Assembly: GCA_023425025.1 (NCBI GenBank) | Contig: JAFADG010000007.1 | Coordinates: 1 to 44,190, forward strand | From: Bacillota bacterium | GTDB lineage: Bacteria; Bacillota; Clostridia; Christensenellales; Aristaeellaceae | DNA length: 44,190 nt | Direction: 5' to 3' | Part shown: positions 15,001 to 21,919 of the stretch, piece after piece | How the letters are laid out: each line of letters opens with the position of its first letter | How positions within the stretch are numbered: position 1 is the first letter of the stretch | Translations under genes and position numbers: made by a program | The notes under the pieces: model-generated | The model's database searches: none | What the model was told of the DNA's origin: nothing | Seen by the model: the letters and a program-made list of their open reading frames with translations, nothing else

Positions 15001-15177
15001 TTCCAGCTTTTCCTGGGCACGGCGCTGCTCTTCATCCCGGATAAACTGATTCTCCAGCTTGCGCAGCGACTGCAAGAGGCCTTCCGCCGAACGCTTGACG
15101 CGCGTGGCTTCCTCCAACACGCCGCCCGCGTCCCTGGAAAGCTCCTTGGTGGCATCCTTGAGTTTGACTTTGGTCAT
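12085..15177 (-). CDS. infB: Translation initiation factor IF-2
   Basis: GTPase that places initiator tRNA on the ribosome. At 1030 aa it is long for a Firmicute, because of a ~430-residue low-complexity N-terminus. That part has a short charged helix, an Ala/Pro/Glu-rich stretch and five near-identical 14-residue units (PYGRPANPMPAGQG) followed by a Gly/Pro/Arg-rich stretch. The conserved part has the IF2_N region, then GTPase motifs GHVDHGKT (near 540), DTPGHE (near 588) and NKMD (near 640), and C-terminal domains II-IV. ATG 15177 is chosen because a G-rich site (GGGGGTG) lies about 11 nt upstream; an in-frame ATG at 15198 has none. Confidence 0.98.
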   Translation of the reverse strand: MTKVKLKDATKELSRDAGGVLEEATRVKRSAEGLLQSLRKLENQFIRDEEQRRAQEKLEEQQKLAEQHTKAWTMLDEDEAAIVHAKEEAAPPAPEQVIKEQTPAAPPAAEAPAVQKAHPPEKPQVAEKLQAAPAVPAAEKAPEAVPVKAAQEEAAASYTKEAPAAKAPEAAQAPAPVPTAAAAQTAPAAARPAAAPAPAAQRPPMQPANRPPMRPAAQPVRPMGQPAPVGSQANAPQAPMGGAPRPPYGRPANPMPAGQGPYGRPANPAPAGQGPYGRPANPMPAGQGPYGRPANPMPAGQGPYGRPANPAGAGQGPYGRPAGGAPFAPRPMGPGGPRPQGGFGAPRPQGAGFGAPRPGMGPRPGGGGFGRPKAPELTPSVEKEKVSNYDPNKKNYVRQHDPERIAKTRKQMVKENFSGYDDDVVRGGKRSRNKKLSAQQLMAPIKIEKAFMTAESITVKDLTERIGKPAGDILKKLLLLGMMANINSELDFDTASLVCTEFGVELEKKLDKTAEDYLSDEDFEDAEGDLIPRPPVITIMGHVDHGKTSLLDYIRKTRVTAGEAGGITQHIGAYTVELDERKITFLDTPGHEAFTAMRARGAQATDIAVLVVAADDGVMPQTIEAINHAKAANVPIIVAINKMDKPAADPDRIKQDLTKYELVAEEWGGDTIMAPVSALTGQGVDQLLEMILLVADVQQLRANPDRLARGVIIEAKLDKARGPLATVLVQNGTLRVGDNIVAGTASGRVRAMLNDRGERVDEAGPSMPVEVSGFNEVPLAGDDMMAVDDDHLSRQVAEERREKIKAARVSNSAKVTLDNLFSKIDAGKVTNLNIIIKADVQGSVEAVKQALEKLSNDEVKVRVLHSGVGAINKDDVNLASAFGAIIIGFNIRPDNSAREQAEREEIDIRLYRIIYQAIEDIEKAMKGLLAPQFKEVVLGHAEVRNVFKITGAGTIAGCYVQDGKMQRNASVRLLRDHVVIFEGKLSSLKRFKDDAKEVASGYECGIGLEGYNDIKEGDIIECYTREEIER
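14221..14437 (-). repeat. 42-bp tandem repeats inside infB
   Basis: About five copies of a 42-bp unit (14 codons) are arranged head to tail, differing at scattered third positions and at Met/Ala/Gly choices. They encode Gly/Pro/Arg/Tyr/Asn-rich repeats in the disordered N-terminus of IF-2. Such arrays vary in copy number by slippage, so this is a likely strain-variable site. Confidence 0.9.
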
Positions 15178-15244
15178 GAAACGCTTGCACCCCCGCATTT
15201 AATCCATACAAGAAAGAAAATAAGAAACGGTAAACCTGAATGTA

Positions 15245-15577
15245 TCAACGGTTGTCCGTAGGTTTGCCCACGCACTCCAGCACCTTTGAAGCAAGGCCGC
15301 CGGGCGGTATCGCCATGGCCATTCTTCCGGGCTTGCCCGCCGCCTTTTCCAACAGCTCCGGCGGCAGAATAATCAAGGGAACCTTATGATGGCCGCATGT
15401 ATCCCCAAATCGCTTGCGCGCGTTTTCGGAAGCGGAATCATCCAGCAGAACCACCGCGGCCTTGCCCGACCGGATCGCGGTGACGCAAGCGCCTTCGCCG
15501 GTCACGGCCTGCCCGGCCCTTACCGCCAGGCCCATGTACCCGGAAATCTTCCCGTAATCAGGCATTGTTACCGTCAT
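15245..15577 (-). CDS. rplGB: L7Ae-family ribosomal-type protein (YlxQ)
   Basis: A 110-aa protein of the L7Ae/L30e/S12e/Gadd45 fold, which typically binds kink-turn RNA. It carries GLAVRAGQAVTGEGACVTAIRSGKAAVVLLDDSASENARKRF and a mid-protein HKVPLIIL strand, as in YlxQ proteins. The C-terminal ~25 residues are an extension. Its ATG overlaps the ylxR stop (ATGA) with GGAGG just upstream. The position between ylxR and infB is the standard one. Confidence 0.93.
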   Translation of the reverse strand: MTVTMPDYGKISGYMGLAVRAGQAVTGEGACVTAIRSGKAAVVLLDDSASENARKRFGDTCGHHKVPLIILPPELLEKAAGKPGRMAMAIPPGGLASKVLECVGKPTDNR

Positions 15578-15885
15578 TGTTCCTCCTGGGCATCGGTTTC
15601 AGGCTCCTGCGGCGATGGCGGCAGCGTCTCCAGCATCTTTCGCAGCTGGGCGATGACATCATCCTCCAGCTTGTGCTCCAGCGCCCGGTCCAGCTGCTTT
15701 TGCTTGATCGCCTTTGCAAGGCACGCCTGGTTGCGGCATACATACGCGCCACGGCCGGAAAGTTTGCCCGTATGATCCAAAACGATCTCCCCTGTGGGGC
15801 GCTTGACCGCCCGGATCAACTCCTTCTTGGGCTTCATCTCGCGGCAGCCCACGCACATGCGCATGGGGATTTTCCGTGGCTTCAT
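15574..15885 (-). CDS. ylxR: YlxR/DUF448 RNA-binding protein (RnpM-like)
   Basis: A 103-aa member of the YlxR family, reported in Bacillus to bind the RNase P RNA and affect its activity. Diagnostic segments are RMCVGCREMKPKKELIRAV (residues 9-27), LDHTGKLSGRGAYVCRNQACL and the following basic helix. A 20-residue acidic tail ends the protein. AAGGAG precedes ATG 15885. It is co-directional with nusA (15-bp gap) and coupled to ylxQ. Confidence 0.94.
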   Translation of the reverse strand: MKPRKIPMRMCVGCREMKPKKELIRAVKRPTGEIVLDHTGKLSGRGAYVCRNQACLAKAIKQKQLDRALEHKLEDDVIAQLRKMLETLPPSPQEPETDAQEEQ

Positions 15886-15900
15886 GGTACCGCTCCTTTG

Positions 15901-17040
15901 TTACAGGGTATCGTCGTCGATAAGGGGCAGAAGGGGATCTTCCTCGTAGACCGGTTCTTCCTCCACGGGGAGATTCATCAACTCCGCCGCCTGGGACTGG
16001 GACTTGATATCGATCTTCCAGCCGGTCAGCTTGGCCGCCAGGCGGGCGTTTTGACCCTCCTTGCCGATGGCCAGGGAAAGCTGGTTGTCGGGCACCACCA
16101 CGCGGCAGGCCTTTTCCCGCTCGGCCACGAACACGCTTAAAACATGGGCTGGATTCAGCGCGTTGGCCACAAACTCGGCGGGGTCCGGCGACCACTTGAT
16201 GATGTCGATCTTCTCGTTCTTCAGTTCCTCCACCACTTTGTCCACACGGCTGCCCCGCTGGCCCACGCAGGCGCCTACGGGATCGATGACGGCGTCGGAG
16301 GAGGATACGGCCATCTTGGTGCGGCTGCCGGCTTCCCTGGCGATGGAGCGGATTTGCACCACACCGGCGGCGATTTCGGGCACTTCCATTTCAAACAGGC
16401 GCTTGACAAGGCCCGGATGAATGCGGCTGACCCGCACCTGCGGCCCGCGAATGCCCTCGTGCCCGCTGCGCTGCACCTGCAGCACGTATACCTTGATGTG
16501 GTCGTTAATGTGGTATTCCTCGCCGGGCATAAAGTCGCTGGCTTCCAGCACGCCTTCGGTGCGGCCCAATTCCACATAGACGGCCTTGTTTTCCACCCGC
16601 TGCACGATGGCGGTAAGAATCTCGTTTTCCTTTTCAATAAACTCTTCGTAGACCTTGCCGCGCTCGGCTTCCCGAATGCGCTGCACAATCACCTGTTTGG
16701 CAGCCTGGGCGGCCACCCGCAAAAAGCCCTGGGGCGTCACATCCACCTCGGCGATATCGCCCAATTGGTAATCCGGGCGGATACGGTGGGCTTCCGCCAA
16801 AGAAATCTGGTTGTTGGGCTCCTCCACCTGCTCCACAACGATCTTGCGGGCCAGCACCTGCTCCTGCCCCGTGCTGCGGTTGATGTGGACGCTCAGGTTG
16901 GCCGGCACCGGCGTATTCTTGGGCATGTTCTTTTTGTAGGCCGTTTTCATGGCCTCTTCAATGGTGGAAAAGAGCATTTCTTCATCAATGCCTTTTTCTC
17001 TGGCCAACGCCCTTGCTGCTTCAACGATCTCGGATTTCAT
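15901..17040 (-). CDS. nusA: Transcription termination/antitermination factor NusA
   Basis: Binds RNA polymerase and nascent RNA, modulating pausing, termination and antitermination. The 379-aa protein has the N-terminal RNAP-binding domain (residues 1-125) and an S1 domain (VELGRTEGVLEASDFMPGE). Two KH domains follow, with GACVGQRGSRVDKVVEEL and AIGKEGQNARLAAKLTGW. It lacks the C-terminal acidic repeats of enterobacterial NusA, as usual for Firmicutes. ATG 17040 is chosen since GGAAGGCGG lies about 10 nt upstream; the in-frame ATG at 17061 has no site. Confidence 0.97.
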   Translation of the reverse strand: MKSEIVEAARALAREKGIDEEMLFSTIEEAMKTAYKKNMPKNTPVPANLSVHINRSTGQEQVLARKIVVEQVEEPNNQISLAEAHRIRPDYQLGDIAEVDVTPQGFLRVAAQAAKQVIVQRIREAERGKVYEEFIEKENEILTAIVQRVENKAVYVELGRTEGVLEASDFMPGEEYHINDHIKVYVLQVQRSGHEGIRGPQVRVSRIHPGLVKRLFEMEVPEIAAGVVQIRSIAREAGSRTKMAVSSSDAVIDPVGACVGQRGSRVDKVVEELKNEKIDIIKWSPDPAEFVANALNPAHVLSVFVAEREKACRVVVPDNQLSLAIGKEGQNARLAAKLTGWKIDIKSQSQAAELMNLPVEEEPVYEEDPLLPLIDDDTL

Positions 17041-17078
17041 GGGATGGATACCGCCTTCCATTGGTAATATGTGGCTTT

Positions 17079-17558
17079 TTATTCACCCAGGTCCACTTCC
17101 TCCATCCCCTCCAGGGAGACGAGCCTTTTCACCAGGGCGACTGTTTTCTGCGAAAATTCCTTGCGGCCTTCCAAAGTATCCAGCAGGATTTGACCGTTTT
17201 CCAAACCGGCCAAGGTGCCTTCGAATATCTTTTTCCCATCAATAGGCTTGAACAGGCGGACCTCCACCTCTTCGCCCTCGCTGCGCGCAAAATCCTCAGG
17301 GGTTTTGATGGGCCGGTCCAGGCCGGGCGAGCAGACCTCCAGGAAGTCATACTCCAGATGCTCCATCAGCGGCTGCACGCGCCGGTGGAAGGCTTCGCAG
17401 TCGGTCAGCGTGATCCCATTGGGCGTATCCAGATAGATGCGCAGATACTTCCCAGCGGGCTCTTTTTCCAGGGCTACCTCAATCAATTCATAACCCAGCT
17501 CTTTTGCAAGCTTCTGGCAGATGGGCAGCGCGGCCGCGGCGATATCACCTTTGCTCAT
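17079..17558 (-). CDS. rimP: Ribosome maturation factor RimP
   Basis: Binds free 30S subunits and assists late assembly. The 159-aa protein has the RimP_N region (QKLAKELGYELIEVALEKEPAGKYLRIYLDTPNGITLTDCEAFHR), then the SPGLDRPIKTPEDF signature and a C-terminal SH3-like domain. GAAGGAG precedes ATG 17558. It is the first recognised gene of the rimP-nusA-ylxR-ylxQ-infB-rbfA-nrnA-truB-ribF unit, with a promoter about 270 bp upstream. Confidence 0.96.
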   Translation of the reverse strand: MSKGDIAAAALPICQKLAKELGYELIEVALEKEPAGKYLRIYLDTPNGITLTDCEAFHRRVQPLMEHLEYDFLEVCSPGLDRPIKTPEDFARSEGEEVEVRLFKPIDGKKIFEGTLAGLENGQILLDTLEGRKEFSQKTVALVKRLVSLEGMEEVDLGE

Positions 17559-17585
17559 GGCTTCTCCTTCGGTTTTTTGACGAAA

Positions 17586-17601
17586 CGGCGCATGGGCGCC
17601 G
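17586..17601 (-). other. Hairpin just ahead of rimP
   Basis: CGGCGC-atgg-GCGCCG is a perfect 6-bp hairpin, about 28 nt before the rimP start and followed on the minus strand by TTTCGTC. A second small hairpin, AAGAG-tggc-CTCTT, lies at about 17621-17634. They could attenuate transcription into the operon, but the T-run is poor. Confidence 0.35.
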
Positions 17602-17640
17602 GGTTCATTTGGGCAACAGAAAAGAGTGGCCTCTTATTGC

Positions 17641-17799
17641 TTATCGTCCTACTCTCGAATAACGGGACTGCACCTGCATCAAACGCTCGGGGTATTTTGC
17701 CCCTGGAACGTTCAAACAACAAGCAACGGCCACAGCTATTGAGAATAGAATCAAGCAATACCCACTCTTTCGCTTACACCCTTCTTTCAAACAGGTCAT
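17641..17799 (-). CDS. Possible 52-aa membrane microprotein in the rimP leader
   Basis: A short open frame between the predicted rimP-operon promoter and rimP. It has a basic N-terminus (KEGCKRKSGY), one hydrophobic segment (CLILFSIAVAVACCLNV, residues 15-31) and a polar tail with PERLMQV. That is the shape of a single-pass small membrane protein. ATG 17799 lies about 20 nt downstream of the predicted transcription start but lacks a Shine-Dalgarno sequence. It could be a real small protein, a leader peptide or chance. Confidence 0.25.
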   Translation of the reverse strand: MTCLKEGCKRKSGYCLILFSIAVAVACCLNVPGAKYPERLMQVQSRYSRVGR

Positions 17800-17826
17800 G
17801 ACGGTAATTTTGTCTGCCTGCGTTTT

Positions 17827-17855
17827 AGTATACCATGGCTGGAAGGAGAATACAA
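17827..17855 (-). promoter_or_regulatory. Promoter of the rimP-nusA-infB operon
   Basis: On the minus strand TATACT (17832-17827) is preceded by TGG, an extended -10 element. TTGTAT (17855-17850) sits 17 bp upstream. Transcription would start near 17820, giving a ~260-nt leader to rimP. It faces away from the flavin-reductase promoter at 17974-18002. Confidence 0.6.
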
Positions 17856-17973
17856 GAGCAAAAACAAAGGAATTATGCGGTTTTCGGGTCGAAGCACACG
17901 TAAATTTGGGCATCATCCGCCAATAGCCGCGATCAGGCGGATACAACGCGATGGTGCGGTTGATCCCCTTATA

Positions 17974-18002
17974 TTGTAAATGCGAAGGATTTTTCATATA
18001 AT
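17974..18002 (+). promoter_or_regulatory. Promoter of the flavin reductase-like gene
   Basis: TTGTAA (17974-17979), a 17-bp spacer and a perfect TATAAT (17997-18002) lie about 80 bp before the start codon at 18081. Together with the rimP promoter this explains the 522-bp divergent spacer. Confidence 0.75.
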
Positions 18003-18080
18003 AGCAAGCAACAGGAATCGATTGGGTAGTTTTGAACTGCGGATTTTTTATATTAGATACGAAAGGATGAGAGTATCGTC

Positions 18081-18746
18081 ATGAAAAAGGATTTTTCCGC
18101 AAGGCCTGAAAAAATGACCGAGCCATGGTGTACATGGCAGGGTTTTCTGACAGCCATGCCATCATTGGTATTTGTCGTTACAGGCTGGAAATCGAATGGG
18201 AAAGAAAACGCCTGTCTGCAATCCTGGTCGACCTTTGCGGGCGGCGGAAAAGATGAATTTGTCTGTATTATGGGCGCAGTCTCAAAAAGCGGACATATGT
18301 ATCAATCACTCAAAGAAACCGGCGTTTGCGTGCTGAACTTCCCTTCGTATGACATATATGACCGCTGTATAAAGACGATTGGTAACAATGAGTTTGAAAC
18401 AGATGAGATTACCGCCGCCGGCTTAACGGCGGAAAGCGCCGCGAGGGTCAACGCGCCGCGGATCAAAGAGTGTTTTCTCAACATCGAATGTGAGTTTCTA
18501 TGGGAACATGCGCTTTTAGAGAACACCGGTTTCTTTGGGAACCAGGAAGTGACGGTCGCACTGAAAGCTGTCAACATCTGCATGGACAGTGACCGCTACG
18601 ACCAAAGCAAGCTTGGCAGATACGGAAAAACCGGATATCTGTATCAGATAGATAACCCTACCAATCCGGAAACGGGCGAGAGAACGCCAAGTATTATGTC
18701 TGGAACAGTGGAGCTAAACGATCCCCTTCCATGGGCTACAAAATAA
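18081..18746 (+). CDS. Flavin reductase-like, FMN-binding split-barrel protein
   Basis: A 221-aa protein resembling the flavin reductase-like (FlaRed) family that binds FMN and often moves electrons from NAD(P)H to flavin or iron centres. Family-type features are the N-terminal strand SLVFVVTGW, the loop ACLQSWSTFAGGGKDEFVCIMGAVSKSGHMYQSLKETGVCVLNFPS and the later FFGNQEVTVALKAVNICMD. No membrane segment or signal is seen. GGATGAGAG lies upstream of the ATG, and a consensus promoter precedes it. It starts an apparently AT-richer accessory stretch. The redox partner is unknown. Confidence 0.85.
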   Translation: MKKDFSARPEKMTEPWCTWQGFLTAMPSLVFVVTGWKSNGKENACLQSWSTFAGGGKDEFVCIMGAVSKSGHMYQSLKETGVCVLNFPSYDIYDRCIKTIGNNEFETDEITAAGLTAESAARVNAPRIKECFLNIECEFLWEHALLENTGFFGNQEVTVALKAVNICMDSDRYDQSKLGRYGKTGYLYQIDNPTNPETGERTPSIMSGTVELNDPLPWATK

Positions 18747-18856
18747 ACATGCTCTGTTGGCCCCGCTTTCACTTGATAAGCATAATGCGGGGCCGACAAA
18801 TTCCCATTTTGTCAGGACGGATGAATTGCCGCTTTTCATGCCGAAGGGAGATCACC

Positions 18857-19303
18857 ATGGAAAATCCATATGTTTTGCAATTGGCGGCGCCTGAAGACGT
18901 TGAGCCTTGGATGGACCTGGTTCATGCCGTAAAAGACAATTTCCCCGGGCTTATTCTGGATGAATACAGGAAAATACTTGAGCAGAATATTGGCCGTCAG
19001 ACGGCATTGTGCGTAAAATGCCATGATCAAATTGTGGGCGTCCTGCTTTTCTCCATTCACAGCAAATGCCTGTCATGCATGGCTGTTCATCCTCTGCACA
19101 GAAAAAAGGGGATTGGGTCGGCACTTGTGGAAAAGATGATTTCCATGTTTCCAAACGGCATGGATATATGGGTATCTACCTTTCGAGAAGATGACAAGTG
19201 GGGGGCTGCCCCAAGGGCGCTGTATAAAAAGTTTGGCTTTGCAGCGGATGAACTGACGATTGAGCATGGATATCCAAACCAGAAATTTGTACTGCGAAGG
19301 TGA
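18857..19303 (+). CDS. GNAT-family N-acetyltransferase
   Basis: A 148-aa single-domain GNAT protein that would transfer acetyl from acetyl-CoA to an unidentified amine. The acetyl-CoA pyrophosphate loop is HPLHRKKGIGSALVEKM, preceded by the beta4 strand KCLSCMAV. The late motif ALYKKFGFAADEL is typical. ATG 18857 has GGGAG 6-7 nt before it; a longer upstream frame from 18731 overlaps the previous gene's end and is not family-like. It follows the flavin reductase by 110 bp. Confidence 0.9.
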   Translation: MENPYVLQLAAPEDVEPWMDLVHAVKDNFPGLILDEYRKILEQNIGRQTALCVKCHDQIVGVLLFSIHSKCLSCMAVHPLHRKKGIGSALVEKMISMFPNGMDIWVSTFREDDKWGAAPRALYKKFGFAADELTIEHGYPNQKFVLRR

Positions 19304-19389
19304 TGCGGGAAGCGGACAGAACGCCGTATTTTAAGACATGACTTTCCCGGCATTGCTGCTGTATGATACTCCCTGAAGGAGGTCCGCTT

Positions 19390-20865
19390 GTGAACTGGAT
19401 ACAAAGCTTGTCCAAAGCCATTCATTACATCGAAAATAACCTGACCAACGATATCAGCGTAGACGAGATATCGGGCCAGGCGTATACGTCAAGCTCCCAT
19501 TTTCAGCTGATTTTTCATGTGGTGATGGGCATGACCGTCGGTGAGTATATCCGCAACAGGCGGATGAGTCTGGCCGCGCAGGATTTGCTGCAGCCGGCGA
19601 GCAAAATAATCGATGTGGCGATGCGCTATCAATACGATACGCAGGAGAGCTTTTCCAAGGCGTTCACGCGATTTCACGGTATGCCGCCATCGAAAGTGCA
19701 GCGGGGACGGGTCAGGCTGTTCCATCCGCTGACCATTCACGTCAACATTCAAGGAGGATTTGATATGTCGCGTCAACTGTTCAACGATTTTTATCTGGTC
19801 GATTGGAACGATATCGACGGTGAAAAGGGCGATACACTGACCAGTGCCGAGAAATACAACAGAATCGTCAGCTGGGCAGGCAAGGCAAGAGGGCAAAATC
19901 CGGGCGTCTTTGATGCGCTGACCGAATGGATACTTGACGATTCCCAATGGAGTGACGAAAAACTCGCCGAAAACGAGCAAATTTTGATGCAGGGCGTGCT
20001 TGCGCGGTTCAAAGAGCAAAATGCCCAGCTTCGCGCTTGCTTAAAAGAACTGGAGCCATCCGGTGTGGTCAACGCGGCGGTTTTCAAGGCGCTGGACAGG
20101 TTTGATGACGAATTGTCGGGGATATCACATGACGAGCGGCTGCGTGAAACGGTTGCCGGTGTGTTTGCCGACTTTTCGGTAATGCGGGAGCGCAGCGTTC
20201 GGGAAAAAATTGCGGGAAACAAAACAGGCCCTACAGGCACGGACAGCGTAGATCTATTCGGATATATCAATTATCTGAAAGATTGCGATGCCGGGGTGCA
20301 GTGGGCGCTGTTTATGCCGGACATGGTCAAGCGGCAGCAAAAAGGCTTCAAGGTGGACAGCTTTGAATACAGAAAAATGGCCGCCATGCGCTTTATCGGG
20401 CGGGAAGGCGATGACCTGGATGATATGGAGGTCCGCAAAAAGCTTTTCCGCACGCTGGATGCCATGGATGACCATAAATCAGACTTTGACCATGATGTTT
20501 TATTTATGCACCATTACGGGCTGGGCGTGGATGTGGGCCAGTGGCACGGTGTTTGGGGACGGTTTATGAAGGCGGATACCCCCGTGCCGGAAGGATTTCT
20601 CCATTTCGACTTCGTGCCGCAAAGCAATGGCAAAGCGGGCCCTCCGTTCCTCTCCCAGTTTGCGTATGCCGCCTTCTCCGGCGACAACGACGCGATGCAC
20701 AAGCGCGAGGGCTATGACAGCGACGCCATGTACGATGTCACAAGAAACATCATTCTGGGTCAAGGCGTGAATATTCCCTACCCGGATAAATATTGGACTG
20801 CGGAAGTATTTCTTGATGGCTGCGACAAATACAGTACGGCCTATTTGTTTAGCGTGGAGCTGTAG
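19390..20865 (+). CDS. AraC-family regulator with large C-terminal effector-type domain
   Basis: A 491-aa regulator. Residues 1-105 carry the two AraC helix-turn-helices (DISVDEISGQAYTSSSHFQLIF and KIIDVAMRYQYDTQESFSKAF, ending FHGMPPSKVQRG). This is the Rob/SoxS-like order with DNA binding at the N-terminus. The remaining ~385 residues include a mostly helical middle. A terminal stretch (GFLHFDFVPQ...YAAFSGD...YWTAEVFLDGCDKYSTAYLFSVEL) fits a GyrI-like small-molecule-binding fold. The GTG start has GAAGGAGG 7-8 nt before it. The protein is much longer than Rob-type regulators (~290 aa). A strong terminator follows, so it is transcribed separately from the NUDIX gene. The inducer is unknown. 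Confidence 0.88.
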   Translation: MNWIQSLSKAIHYIENNLTNDISVDEISGQAYTSSSHFQLIFHVVMGMTVGEYIRNRRMSLAAQDLLQPASKIIDVAMRYQYDTQESFSKAFTRFHGMPPSKVQRGRVRLFHPLTIHVNIQGGFDMSRQLFNDFYLVDWNDIDGEKGDTLTSAEKYNRIVSWAGKARGQNPGVFDALTEWILDDSQWSDEKLAENEQILMQGVLARFKEQNAQLRACLKELEPSGVVNAAVFKALDRFDDELSGISHDERLRETVAGVFADFSVMRERSVREKIAGNKTGPTGTDSVDLFGYINYLKDCDAGVQWALFMPDMVKRQQKGFKVDSFEYRKMAAMRFIGREGDDLDDMEVRKKLFRTLDAMDDHKSDFDHDVLFMHHYGLGVDVGQWHGVWGRFMKADTPVPEGFLHFDFVPQSNGKAGPPFLSQFAYAAFSGDNDAMHKREGYDSDAMYDVTRNIILGQGVNIPYPDKYWTAEVFLDGCDKYSTAYLFSVEL

Positions 20866-20941
20866 GGATTGCGTGGCGCATTGCGTATACATCATAAGCA
20901 TGATGCTGAATAGCCAATTTCCAACTTGCCTCTTGCATAGA

Positions 20942-20985
20942 AAGCACACGCCGCTGCCGTTTGTCTTGCAGCGGTGTGTGCTTTT
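20942..20985 (+). terminator. Strong intrinsic terminator after the AraC-type gene
   Basis: AAGCACACGCCGCTGC (20942-20957) pairs with GCAGCGGTGTGTGCTT (20968-20983) in a 16-bp stem with one G-U pair and a 10-nt loop, followed by TTGTGT. The remainder of the 205-bp spacer (to 21070) holds only the upstream region of the NUDIX gene. Confidence 0.88.
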
Positions 20986-21070
20986 GTGTACAATGGGAGC
21001 AGCGCAAGCAGGAATTTGTCGGGTAATATGAACGGCAGGTTATTCATTTCTGTGAATTGGAGGATTCGTA

Positions 21071-21523
21071 ATGAGTGAACACTTTAAGTCATTATCGGCA
21101 ATATTTCCGATTGTTTTGAAAAAGGAAGAAACTTGCACCAAAATATTACTGCATCGCCGGCAAAATACGGGCTATCAGGACGGCAAATGGGACATAGCGG
21201 GAAGCGGCCATGTTGACAAGGATGAAACGGCGCGGGAGGCTGTCGTTCGGGAATGCAAAGAAGAAATTGGAATCAGTGTTATGCCTGACGACTTGTCATT
21301 TGTGCATTTGTCTCACCGTCTGTCCAAAGACAGAACCTATTATGATATCTATTTTGTTGTTAATACATATAGCGGAACGCCCGGCGTTATGGAACCGGAT
21401 AAATGTTCCGAATTAGAATGGTTTGCCATTGACCAGCTTCCCTGCGATATGATTGAGTGCAGAAAGCAGGATATTCAACATTACCTGAGCAAAAAAACAT
21501 ATAGCGAAAAGATAGACCGCTGA
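21071..21523 (+). CDS. NUDIX hydrolase
   Basis: A 150-aa pyrophosphohydrolase cleaving a nucleoside diphosphate linked to another moiety. The Nudix box is complete at residues 46-68: G-x5-E-x7-REcKEEIGI, with all acidic metal ligands. The core strand KWDIAGSGHV before it and LEWFAIDQLP after it are normal. The substrate cannot be read; a role in cleaning oxidised nucleotides or an isopentenyl-diphosphate-isomerase-like fold are possibilities. GGAGG lies upstream of the ATG. A MazG-like gene begins 54 bp downstream, so the two may form a nucleotide-sanitation unit. Confidence 0.94.
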   Translation: MSEHFKSLSAIFPIVLKKEETCTKILLHRRQNTGYQDGKWDIAGSGHVDKDETAREAVVRECKEEIGISVMPDDLSFVHLSHRLSKDRTYYDIYFVVNTYSGTPGVMEPDKCSELEWFAIDQLPCDMIECRKQDIQHYLSKKTYSEKIDR

Positions 21524-21577
21524 ACACTATAACCAGAATGCGAAGCTTCCAAATTCCATTTTGACGGAGGGAAATAC

Positions 21578-21904
21578 GTGAGCGATTTCGGACTGAACGA
21601 AATGCAGGAAATACAAAAGCAATTGCAGGAAAAATACAAGGAAAAATGGGGCGGCCTGTCGCCCGAAATCGCCCGTGAGCAATTGCTGTGGATGCTCATC
21701 GAGGTGGGCGAGGTTGCGGATATCATCAAAAAATCGGGCGACGGCCAGATCATGGACAATGAAGCCGTAAGGCATCATTTTGTAGAAGAGATGTGCGATG
21801 TTTTGATGTATTTCAACGATATCATGCTATGTTACGCCATTTCGCCCGAAGAATTGAAGAAAATTTACCTGGAAAAGCACCGCAGGAATATGGAGCGCTG
21901 GTAA
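21578..21904 (+). CDS. MazG-like all-alpha nucleotide pyrophosphohydrolase
   Basis: A 108-aa single-domain protein with the MazG-type metal motif: EVGEVADIIKK (residues 42-52) and EEMCDVLMYFND (70-81), the ExxE...ExxD pattern. Such proteins hydrolyse (d)NTPs to monophosphates. The GTG start is preceded by GGAGG at 8 nt. It is the second member of this superfamily in the window (see 4023-4463) and is distinct in sequence. It sits between the NUDIX gene and an unknown gene. Confidence 0.85.
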   Translation: MSDFGLNEMQEIQKQLQEKYKEKWGGLSPEIAREQLLWMLIEVGEVADIIKKSGDGQIMDNEAVRHHFVEEMCDVLMYFNDIMLCYAISPEELKKIYLEKHRRNMERW

Positions 21905-21919
21905 ATCACCGGAGGGGAT

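Noticed and set aside
12247..15261. A 1004-codon open frame antisense to infB
   Set aside because: It is the GC-rich shadow of the IF-2 gene; its translation is low-complexity and His/Arg/Gly-rich with no domain, and the sense strand is unmistakably infB.
17856..18080. Extended coding frame (17641-17997) opposite the flavin reductase promoter
   Set aside because: The part upstream of 17799 crosses two promoters and is not protein-like; only the short 52-codon form is kept, at low confidence.
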